64,000 nt of DNA from Salvelinus alpinus (Eukaryota > Chordata > Actinopteri > Salmoniformes > Salmonidae), in the NCBI RefSeq assembly GCF_045679555.1, contig NC_092100.1:36604106-36668105 (forward strand). The letters are read 5' to 3'. The stretch's first letter is position 1. Each line of letters opens with the position of its first letter. Below the pieces are notes generated by a model. The model saw only the letters and a list, made by a program, of their open reading frames with translations. It did no database searches and was not told the origin of the DNA. Below are positions 29,129 through 41,200 of this stretch, piece after piece. Made by a program: the position numbers and the translations under genes.

Positions 29129-32100
29129 AGTCTCCTTTGTCCAATTCTCCCTACCTTGGCAGTCATTCTAAATGCTGGTTGCAAATTCCAATTGCTGAAT
29201 ATCTTGACTGTCTGGATTGCAATAGGAATTACATATCACTTTGCAAGCCAGCATAATGTGACATGCTTGTTGTGGCCTGCAAACCAGGAGTTTCAGACCA
29301 CTGTGTTGGGGTAAAACTAGGCTGTTGAGGTATAGCCTTATGATACAGTATGTAATGTGTTGTCATGAAGGGTAACATTTTAAGGACACTATATTCACTT
29401 AGGCACTCACTTGGTGAAACTACTGGTTTGATAAGAATTAAACCATGTTTCTGTCACTAGCTAACACAGTCACGGTGACTCACGGGTGGTAATTCCAATG
29501 TTCACTAACTGGCACTCTGGGGTATATGCAGATATTTGCCCACATTTGCATATATCCCAGTGTGCTAAATTCATTAACGCCAGTAAATGGAATTTGCACA
29601 ATTATAATACAATTCAAGTTTGACCATTTTTAAAATTCCAATTCCATTCATTGGGATGTTTTTATTTTCCAATTCCAATTCCATTCCAAGGATGGTTTTG
29701 TTCTTCAATTCCAATTCAATTCATATTACGACAGTCTAAATCCAATCCAATTCCATTCCAAGGATGGTTCATGTTCAATTCCAATTCAGACTATCTAAAT
29801 TATAATTTAAATAAAATGAAGTTGTTTGAAGATTGCTGCAATTCCAAGTAAATTCTCTACTTCCTGCTTGAATTTGAGAATTGAATTTGAAATACAATTG
29901 GAATTGACCCCAACCCTGCTGGTCACCAGCGAAAACACAACGGCTGGTCACCAGTCTGTGCTGGTCTATGCTGTTTTTTTTTCAGCAGGGTTGTTGTCTC
30001 TTTATGACTGTTTATCTGAAAACAAAGGTGGATAACTTCCTGGTAACTCTTTGTTTTGCACTTGTAAAGTCCCTCAGTCCTACAAAATAAAAACAACATC
30101 TCTTCCAGGTGACATCTTTGAACTTATGAACCTCAAATGTACGGATTGCGCCTTTTAAAATAGTTCTGGTTTTGTATACCATGTAGACTGTAATGTGTTG
30201 TCTTAAGATTAATGGCATTCTAACCTGCCACTCACTATGCACCTCAGTGCCATTTATGTTATTAATGTGACCAATAGGACAGTACTGTTTTTATTTGTGT
30301 TCACTGTGCCACCTGCCAACACCTTCATGTAAGGCTCCTTTGTGTACATGTACAGTTGACTGTGTATAATACATATTAAACTAAATATGATCTGATGGTA
30401 CTGTGTTTTAGTTGATGATGAGTGCTGCTTTGAGAGCAAACACTATAATTGATAGCTCCTTTGATTATGTCAGTATCGTGCTAGAATTATGAACAAGAGT
30501 TCAAGTGAGATTGTCAGAACTGATAATGAGCAAGTACACGGTGTTGGGGTGAAATTAGGGTTCGCGTTAAAGGGCAATTACACCACTTTCCAACCTAATT
30601 TTCATTACCTCCAGCACCATACCAGTGTATACATATGTGAAAATACAAAGTTAAAAAGTTCTACCCGATGACATCATCAAAAGTTTAAACATTTTTAAAA
30701 CAGTGATTTTCTCCATCTAGTGTTTGCCAGGAGCCCAACACCATTCTGGTTCTGTTGGAACAAATCAAAAGCCTCCTCTCCTTACCACAGACAGGTGGAA
30801 ACATCTTGGGTGCGTTTGAGTGGTACGGCGAAAGCAACTGACTGTAGACAAAAGTTGCGGAATGAAGTCGGGGAAGGTGTATCTGCGACATCCGAAACTC
30901 GGACAATAATGTAGTGTGGTTGTAGTTTCCAACAGCAAGGCTCACATTGCAGTGTTGCATTTGTTTATAATTTTTTTTCTTTGTAATGTCGAAATAAACA
31001 TGGCTCCAACCCTTACATCACACACTCACAAACTGAAATCATGTGTGTACATTGTACAATCAATCAGTGAGAGAGCATCAAATATCTCATTCCTTTGTAC
31101 ATATCCACTGTATACGGAAATCACGGCAAAGTTGTTTCCTGTTTCAGTCATGTCTTTGGTCACTAATGCGCGTGGTTGGCAATAGTCTCCCACAATGCAG
31201 GCGATGGCTGCAGGATGTAGTTGGTAACAACTGCAGAAACTTGCAGTCGACTGTAGTCAAAAGTTCCATTCCTCTGATCAGACGCTGCTCAGACGTTGCT
31301 GACGCCTGTCAGATCTTAAAACACCTCAATATGTTACGTATCAGCTAACCACATCATATATTATAGCAATATTGTGCCCAACTGCACAGTCGGTTGACGT
31401 GGTATGCAACGTCTAAACCGGGGAACACGACTAAAACCTTAAATGGCCTTTGATCACATGATTTTTGTAAAGTTCATACAGTCCACATGTAGGCGCTAGT
31501 CGGACATTTTTAACCCCATAATGCAACACACTTTGAAAGATGGTCACCGACTTTACAAAAATGATCCACTCGAACGTGCCCCTAGACATTATGAATTGTC
31601 TACTATAAATTATAGGTTATGTTCCCATTGCTTAACCGTCATATCAGCACCATTCAGTAGTTCCAGATGCATCAATGCCTTTGTGCTGACATATTAGGAG
31701 TATAATTCTAAGACGTCATTTAAATTACATTTAGCAAGTCGATTAATGCAAATCATTCATTCAGTCATTCATTTGCGAAGTTATCAGTGTCTTCCCACAT
31801 GGTTAAAACCACACTAATGACACGTTTTATAAAAACCGATAGCCTACTGAACATATACTGGAATTCAGAGGTCATTTAACATTGAATGTACAATCATATA
31901 CCATTATGCATGCACTGTTTCTACTGTGAATACTATAAACTAGATTACAACATATGTAATACTACTGATGTGAGGGATCACATTGGAGGGAAAATACTAA
32001 ATTAAAGGTACAATCCATTGTTGACTTTTTATTGCCAGACTCTGCGGTTCTTTAAAGGGGAGGTAAAACCGCCAGTCTCCTTGTGAAGGACCCTTTGTGA

Positions 32101-33219
32101 TCTCGTGCCACAGACAAAATAGTATTTTTGCTCGTGCTTAATCGAAAAAATTCCCCAGTTGTGATTACTTTCCTCACGTTGCGATATAATCTGACGCATG
32201 TACATCTATTTATTTTATGCACCTCCCAACGCCGAATAAATGTAATATTCTGTTGTAAAACAAGAAATAAAAAGGAATGTATTTTTCGTCAGGCTATCTT
32301 GAGGCACCCGATTTACTCCAAATGCATTCTGGTACCGTCCCTTCTCTTGTATCGGGAGACCCGAAGCTAAAGCAAAACCGGTAAGGATAAACTGGTGAGA
32401 GCAATTAAAGGGGAAATGTTATAGGAATATACCTCCGCTTCAGCCCTGTAAATGCAAGGGGGGGTACTTTAAATATATCGTACGCAGCATATGATGACAA
32501 ACTGTGTGCAAGTTGCATGTATGGCGCTATTTTATTGTTACAAAGTCTGTTGTTGCACGTCTTGCATGACGCTGGACACGAAGGGGTTAATTTTTTCCAC
32601 CGCCGACATTTTTATCCACTGCGCCTCCCGCTTACTTCGAACCATAAAATGCTCCTTATTGTTCTGGTTTCGATAACTGAAATGATGAATACAGTACTAT
32701 TTTGTACGCTTTTTAAATCCTGTATGAGGCCCAATCAGTCACACTTGATTGATAGCTAACTCTTTGATTAGCAAACGTTAGCTCTCAGGCAGGTTTGTTC
32801 AAATCGGTGGGCTTTTCCTGTCTTGCAGCTAGCCCACCGAATTATTGTTAACATAATGTTTTACTGTCTGTAGATAGTTAATATTTCTAACTTTTGACTG
32901 CTGAAGTTGAAAGTTGGCTGCAAATGACTGGTGCATGATTTAACTGGAGCTGGCGCACACTAGCCCAACTTCACATCCTCCTCGCGCTGTTTCAGGAGCC
33001 TCCAAAACGCCCCTGTTAAACCGTTTGAAACTAGGCCCTGAGCGCAACAATTTAGCCAGAGCCATGATGAAATACAGGCTCGATCACACAGGGAAAGTTT
33101 GCTCCTAGTCCTAGCCTGCTGCTGGGATTTTGTTTCATAGAATGTATTCTATTTCTGTTTTATTTATCAAAGAAATGACATGAGAGGTCTGATTCTATGC
33201 CCATGAATGTGTTTGTAAA
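29129..33219. other. Intergenic, no gene recognised
   Basis: 29600-29910 is built from degenerate AATTCCAATTCC-type repeats. 29917-29995 is a reverse fragment of the 26740 minisatellite element. 30550-31560 looks like a decayed repeat. 31990-32900 is less AT-rich and could include the sephs1 promoter or a non-coding first exon, but nothing decides this. Confidence 0.4.
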
Positions 33220-34592
33220 CAGTGATGTAGTGCTATCTTTTTTAGGGGAGGGAGCGAAACATTTTTTTAAATGATGTCATCATTTCTCAATTAAAGTTTG
33301 TACCAACAGATGTAGCCTATTTAATATCATTGTAGAACAGGCCTATGCATAAAATGCATCCTCCAAATGTAACGTCTTCCTATGCCCACACATATTGTCA
33401 GAGATTTTTAATATTTTTAATACCCATAACACCAAGTTTGGCATACCTCGTTTCAATATAGGCCAACACTGTCAATTGTGAATGTTAAATCTTCACGTTT
33501 TACCAGTGGACACTCCAAACTGCATGCCAATCCATTTGATCTCAATAAGTTTCATGGGAATATATATTTTGATCTTCTTGAATTACTGTTTCTTACATGA
33601 ATTAAAGCAGATGTTGTTAGCAAACTATTAGCCTTTCTTGTAGGCCTATATTGTTTCAATCAAAACATAGGCCTATATCCTGCCTAGTTTTGGCCACGAG
33701 GGGAAAAAAATGACTTTTCAGCTTCAGATAAGAAATGACTGAGGTGTTTTTGGCGTAACATATAATAGGCCTATTAAGCTACAGTATATAGGCCCTACTA
33801 TTATTTTCAGTTCTGTTATGTAACATACTAATTCATAATTGTGAGCTTGCGAGGCATTGATTCAGCTTTGATTACTAAACAATCACCATTGTGAGAACTG
33901 ATCATCTTCTATTTGTAATAATAATAAGTGATGAGTAGGACTATTAGCATGGGCAACATATCTTGTTGAGGGTTATTTTAAGCGATTTGAGTGTCCTTTG
34001 AATCGTGGTGGTGAAAGGACTGCACCTTAACCAAGTGGTCACACATCGTTCTGGGTTCCACTACTCAAGAGGGGTCCGTGGAGTTTTATGAACATTAAGG
34101 CAGGCACAGTGAATTTGGTTCCTAGATCTTGTTAGTTTGATGATTCATGGGGTGGATCCATTTGTTTTGCATATGGAATAGGGGTGGTACGTTTCTGTAA
34201 GCTAAGGAGTTCAAGTGCATCATACATGATCCCGAAGTCCATAACAACCTGTTTTGAGGACAGCTGTTTTAGCAACCCCTGGTAGAGTTTTCTGTCTGTG
34301 GCGGTTCTTGTTATGTTGGATTTGGCCCACACAAAGTGGTCAAGCCTCCGACCGACTGGCTTCTGCACACACGCCAGAGAGAGGGAAGGCAGGGAAGAAA
34401 ACCACCATTTACCTACATATAGGCTACTATAGCCTACATATTCATTTACTATAATATTCATGGAATTTGAGTGGTAATTAAATAGAATTGATCAGAATAC
34501 ATTTCCAGAAATATTTTCACCAGCTTTTGTTTTCTCAAATTGCGGCTCTGCCTGTGCTCCCCATGCAGCCCTATGGCAGCACTACATCCCTG
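33220..34592 (-). mobile_element. hAT-like element with transposase remnant
   Basis: Ends are inverted: CAGTGATGTAGTGCT at 33220 and AGCACTACATCCCTG ending at 34592. On the minus strand 34461-34132 an open frame includes RRLDHFVWAKSNITRTATD and MYDALELLSLQKRTTPIPYA, like the C-terminal part of hAT-derived proteins in the KIAA1586/ZNF862-like group. That likeness comes from memory and is not certain. I see no matching 8-bp flanks, so the exact ends are tentative. Confidence 0.45.
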
Positions 34593-35231
34593 GTAGGCAG
34601 CTCACTAGAACAATCAAATAAGATTTAGTAATACTGACTTTGAAACACTCTGTCTAGATGGATTTCTCCTACTTTAAACATCTCTGACAGTTCTAAGCAG
34701 TTAATTTTTTCCCTCAAATGTATTTTGAGTAATTAATTTATGATTGATTTTAGATAGGATTTTGCAACAACTTAAAAACATTAATCAACTGATTCAGCCA
34801 CTAAAATATACATAAATTAACAGGCAGTTTTAGTTGTATTAGGTATTTGCAAGTTCTCACTTTGGACATTTTGGAGTTATAACCTGATCTCCATAAATAG
34901 CAATATAACGTAGTCAATCATTCTTCAACATTCTTCAACACTATTGATACCCGAGGATACATTTTAACCAGATGTCAGCATCCGCTATACCTGTACCTTT
35001 TCAGTTTAGTCGTAGTTACACAACAACTGGATATTTCATGTTTTACCCCCTCTCTCCTTCACTCATCCCTCAGTCCTTCTCTGTTCCGTTATCCTTAGTC
35101 ACTGTATCCTGACCCTAGATGCTGATTTGGTTGAACAGAGTAGAGGTGTAGTCAGTGGTGAATGTCCAGCGTTACTCCAGACATGTTTCTCATCCCACTC
35201 TTCCCTTTTCCCGCTCTTCTGTCCACCTCAG
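34593..35231. other. Sequence upstream of the first sephs1 coding exon
   Basis: No repeat or exon recognised. The C/T-rich stretch before 35231 is the acceptor tract of the exon that carries the start codon, so at least one non-coding sephs1 exon must lie further upstream, unplaced. Confidence 0.5.
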
Positions 35232-35264
35232 GTTATTGACTGCGATCCCAAAGTGTTTCCAGCC

Positions 35265-38200
35265 ATGTCGGTCAGAGAGTCGTTTAACCCAGAGAGCTAC
35301 GAGCTAGACAAGAGCTTCAGACTCACACGCTTCACTGAGCTCAAAGGAACGGGCTGCAAGGTGGGTTTTTCTACACCCCTAGCGCTGTAAAGAGAGAGTT
35401 ATTAGGCGACATCTAAGACTGCCTACTGGTATAATGGCATTAAATAGAATGTTAATGTCCACTCAGTCTTTGCTGCTTACAAATATTATTTGCTGTATCC
35501 CTAGCTTCAATATTAAATAATGTTTGGGAGCAATGAGCAGACATTTACATTATGTTCATAACTATACAATGTAAACTGTGATGAGTGTGAGAAGCACTAC
35601 AAATGTTAACATTAGGATGATTACGATTATGCTTGACTTGTACTTCTAAGGTAATCTGCTTGTTATTCCCTAGGTGCCCCAGGATGTGCTACAGAAGCTT
35701 CTAGAAGCCCTGCAGGAGAACCACTATCAGGAGGATGAACAGTTCCTTGGGGCTGTCATGCCCAGACTTGGTATGAACACATACACATATGCACTTTAAT
35801 CACATCCATTCTTTATATAACTTTTACAGTTTAATAATAACTGTTCTATGCAGGCATTGGTATGGACACCTGTGTCATCCCCCTCCGACACGGGGGCCTT
35901 TCTCTCGTCCAGACGACAGACTACATCTACCCCATAGTGGACGACCCCTACATGATGGTATGTTTTCATTCTGTACCACTCTTTGTGTTACTGTTTTCAG
36001 CTATACCACATGCTTTAGGTCCTGTGAATATCATATACAGTGAATTCTGAAAGTTATTCAGACCTCTTGACTTTTTCCACATTTTGTTACGTTACAGCCT
36101 TTTTCTAAAATTGATTAAATCGTTTCCCCCCTCAATCTACACACAATACCCCATAATGACGAAGCAAAAACAGGGTTTTTAGACAAATGTATTAAAAATG
36201 AAAAATGGGAAATATCACATTTATATAAGTATGCAGAGCCTTTACTCAGTACTTTGTTGAAGCACCTTTGGCAGTGATTACAGCCTCAGGTCCTCTTGGG
36301 TATGACGCTAGAAGGTTGGCACAGCTGTATTTGGGGAGTTTCTCCCATTCTTCTCTGCAGAGCCTCTCAAGCTCTGTCAGGTTGGATGGGGAGCATCGCT
36401 GCACAGCTATTTTCAGGTCTCTCCAGAGAGGTTCGATCTGGTTCAAGTCTGGGCTCTGACTGGGCCACTCAGACATTGTCACTCCTGCGTTGTCTTGGCT
36501 GTGTGCTTAAGGTTGTTGTCCTGTTGGTAGATTAACCTTCACCCCAGTCTGAGGTCCTGAGCACTCTGGAGCAGGTTTTCATCAAGGATCTCTCTGTACT
36601 TTGCTTCATTCATCTTGCCCTCGATCCTGACTAGTATCCCAGTCCCTGCCGCTGAAAACATCCCCACAGCATGATGCTGCCACCACCATGCTTCACCGTA
36701 GCAATGGTGCCAGGTTTCCTCCAGAGGTGACGCTTGGCATTCAGGCCAAAGAGTTCAATCTTGGTTTCATCAGACCAGAGAATCTTGTTTCTCATGGTCT
36801 GAGAGTCCTTTAGGTGCCTTTTGGCAAACTCCAAGCAGGCTGTCATGTGCCTTTTACTGAGGAGTGGCTTCTGTCTGCCAACTCTACCGTAAAGGCCTGA
36901 TTGGTGGAGTGCTGTAGAGATGGTTGTCCTTCTGGAAGGTTTTCCCATCTACACAGAGGAACTCTGAAGCTCTATCAGTGATCATTGGGTTCTTGGTCAC
37001 CTCCCTGACCAAGGCCCTTCTGCCACGATTGCTCAGTTTGCCGGGCGGCCAGTTCTACCCTTCCCCAGATCTGTGCCTCAGCACAATCCTGTCTCGGAGC
37101 TCTGCAGACAATTCCTTTGACCTCATGGCTTGGTTTCTGGTCTGACATGCACTGTCAACTGTGAGACTTTTATGTAGACAGGTGTGTGCCTTTCCAAATC
37201 ATGTCCAATCAATTGAATGTTCCACAGGTGGACTCCAATGAAGTTTTAGAAACATTTCAATGGAAACAGGATGCACCTGAGCTCAATTTTGAGTCTCATA
37301 GGGTCTGAATACTTATGTAAATAAGTATATATATATACATTTTTTTGCAAACATTTCTAAAAACCTGTTTTTGCTTTGTCATTATGGGGTAGATGGTAGT
37401 GTGTGTTGACTGATGTAGACTGATGAGGAACATTTTTTATTTAATTCCACAAAATGTGGGAAAAAGTCAAGGGGTCTGAATACTTTCCGAATGCACTGTA
37501 GATTGAATAGTTACGGAGAGCTTTGGACAGGAGTCTTTCACCTTGAGCGGAGTATGTGTTATCTTCATTCATACACTATATATACAAAAGTATGTGGACA
37601 CCCCTTCAAATTAGTGGATTTGGCTATTTCGGCCACACCGTTCCTGACAGGTGTATAAAATGGAACACACAGCCATGCAATCTTCATAGACAAACATTGG
37701 TAGTAGAATGGCCTTACTGAAGAGCTCAGTGACTTTCGACGTGAATGATAGGATGCCAACATTCCAACAAGTCAGTTTGTCAAATTTCTGCGCTGCTAGA
37801 GTTGCCCCGGTCAACTGTAAGTGCAGTTACAACAGAGTGGTAGGCCTCACATGCTCACAGAATGGGGCCGCCTAGTGATGAAGTGCGTAAAATTAGTCTG
37901 TCCTCAGTTGCAACACTCACTAACGAGTTCCAAACTGCCTCTGCAAGCAACGTCAGGACAATAACTGTTCGTCGGGAGCTTCCTGAGATCGGTTTCCAAG
38001 ACCGTCGGCTGGAGTGGTGTAAAGCTCGCCGATATTGGACTCTGGAGCAGTGGAAAGGCGTTCTCTGGAGTGATGTATCACCATCTAGCAGTCTGACAGA
38101 CAAGTCTGGGTTTGGTGGATGCCAGGAGAACGCTACCTGCTCCAATGCATAGTGCCAACTGTAAAGTTTGGTGGAGGAGGAATAATGGATCGGTGTGGAC

Positions 38201-41200
38201 GAACTTGAATGGCCTGCACAGAGCCCTGACCTCAGACCTAAACACCATTGAACACCTTTGGGATTAATTGGAACGCAGACTGTGAGCCACGCCTTATCGC
38301 CCGACCTCACTAATGCTCTTGTGGCTGAATGGGAAGCAAGTCCCCGCAGCAATGTTCCACCATCTAGTGGAAAGCCTTCCCAGAAGAGTAGACGCTGTTA
38401 TAGCAGCAAAGGGGAGAACCAACTCCATATAAATGCCCATGATTTTGGAATGAGACGTTCGACGAGCAGTTCTCCACCTACTTTTGGTCATGTAGTGTTT
38501 CTAAATCATGTCAATAATGCCTTCTTGATAACTGTCTGTAGGGGCGAATTGCGTGTGCCAACGTTCTAAGTGACCTCTATGCCATGGGAGTGACGGAATG
38601 TGACAACATGCTGATGCTACTGGGGATCAGTAACAAACTGTCAGAAAAGGTAAATTGCATTGACACACACACACCCACCACCACCAATGGGTAGCACCCA
38701 GCCACTAAATTGTCCCTCTCCTTTCTCTATGCCCCTGTCAGGAGCGGGACAAGGTGATGCCTCTGATCATCCAGGGTTTCAAAGACGCGTCAGAGGAAGC
38801 AGGCACGTCTGTGACGGGGGGACAGACGGTGCTTAACCCCTGGGTGGTCCTGGGGGGTGTGGCCACCACCGTCTGTCAACCCAATGAGTTCATCATGTAA
38901 GAACGCTCTCATAGACAGCTACCCTCTTGTCCATCTCTTGCCCCCTCTCGGTTGCTCTCTCTGTCTCGTTCTTGTTCTCTGTTTAAGCCTCTGAACTATT
39001 GCTAGTTTGTTCATGTGAGCTGTATTTTGCGTTGTGATAGTCATGATATCAGAATTGATCATGTTGATGTCTTCTCTGCTGTCGCCCAGGCCAGATAACG
39101 CAGTGCCAGGAGATGTGTTGGTGCTCACCAAGCCTCTGGGGACTCAGGTGGCTGTGGCTGTACACCAGTGGCTGGACATCGTAAGTGTCAACACACAAAC
39201 CACCTTTCATTTGAGTTAATAGCCTATATTGTAACTTCAACACTAAAATGTCAACAGACAAGGTGTCTGTATTTGTTAGAAAATATCAACCTCTACAGTA
39301 CAGTAAAGCTTTATCGGTGGTTTTCATTCATTCAAAGTGGTCTAATGTCGTGTGTATGTATACAGTGCCTTCGAAAAGTATTCAGACCCCTTTTACTTTT
39401 TCCACATTTTGTTACGTTACAGCCTTATTCTAAAATTGAATTGAAAAATCTACACACAATACCCCATAACAACAAAGCTAAACATTTTTTTTTTTTGCAA
39501 ATGTATTATTATGTCTTATTTACATGAGTATTCAGACCCTTCGCTATGAGACTCGAAATTGAGCTCAGGTGCGTCCTGTTTCCATTTATCATCCTTGAGA
39601 TGTTTCTACAACTTGAATGGAGTCCACCTGTGGTAAATTCAATTGATTGGACATGATTTGTAAATGCACACAACTGTCTATATAAGGTCCCGCAGTTGAC
39701 AGTGCATGTCAGAGCAAAAACCAAGCCATGAGGTCAAAGGAATTGTCCGTAGAGCTCAGACAGGATTGTGTCGAGGCACAGATCTGGGGAAGTGTACCAA
39801 AATATTTCTGCAGCATTGAAGGTCCCCAAGTACACAGTGGCCTCCATTCTTAAATGGAAGAAGATTGGAACCACCAAGACTCTTTCTAGAGCTGGCCGCC
39901 TGGTCAAACTGAGCAATCGGGGCAGAAGGGCCTTGGTCAGGGAGGTGACCAAGAACCCAATGGTCACTCTGACAGAGCTCCAGAGTTCCTCTGTGAAGAT
40001 GGGAGAATCTTCCAGAAGGACAACCATCTCTGCAGCACTCCACCAATCACGCCTTTAAGGTAGAGTGGCCAGACGGAAGTCACTCCTCAGTAAAAGGCAC
40101 ATGACAGCCTGCTTGAAGTTTGCTAAAAGGCACCTAAAGACTCTCAGACCATGAGAAACAAGATTCTCTGGTCTGATGAAACCAAGATTGAACTCTTTGG
40201 CCTGAATGCCAAACGTCCCATCTGGAGGAAACCTGGCACCATCCCTACAGTGAAGCATGGTGGTGGAAGCCTCATCCTGTGCGGATGTTTTTCAGTGGTA
40301 GGAACTGGGAGACTACCGGTAGTCAGGATCCAGGCAAAGATGAATGGAGCAAAGTACAGAGAGCTACTTGATGAAAACCTGCTCCAGAGTGCTCAGGACC
40401 TCAGACTGGGGCGAAGGTTCACCTTCCAACAGGACAACGACCCTAAGCACACAGCCAAGACAATGCAAGAGTGGCTTCGGGACACGTTTCTCAATGTCCT
40501 TGAGTGATCCGGACTTGAACCCAATCGAACATCTCTGGAGAGACCTGAAAATAGATGTGCAGCAACGCTCCCCATCCAACCTGACAGCTTGATAATGTCT
40601 GCAGAGAGGATTGGGAGAAACTCCCCCTGAACAGGTGTGCCGACTTTGTAGCGTTCTACCCAAGAAGAGTAAATGGTCTGAATACTTATGTAAATGTATT
40701 ATTTCAGTTTTTTAATTTTAATACATTTACAAAAATTATAAAAACCTTTTATTGCTTTTTGATTAATGGGTATTGTGTGTAGATTGATGAGGATTTATTT
40801 TTTATCTATAAAAAAAAAACATTTTAGAAAAAGCTGTAACGTAACAAAATGTAGATAAAGTCAAGGGGTCTGAATACTTTCCGAATGCACTGTGTATGTA
40901 TGTACAGTACCAGTCATAAGTTTGGACACTTACTCATTCAAGGGTAATTCTTTATTTGTACAATTTTCTACATTGTAGAATAATAGTGAAGACATCAAAA
41001 TTATGTAATAACACATATGGAATCATGTAGTAACCAAAAAAGTCTTAAACAAATCAAAATAGTTTCTTCAAAGTATCCACACTTTGACTAGATGACAGAT
41101 TTACACACTCTTGGCATTCTCTCAACCAGCTTCATGAGGAAGTCACCTGGAATCCATTTCAGTTAACAGGTGTGCCTTGTTCATTTGTGGAACTTCTTTC

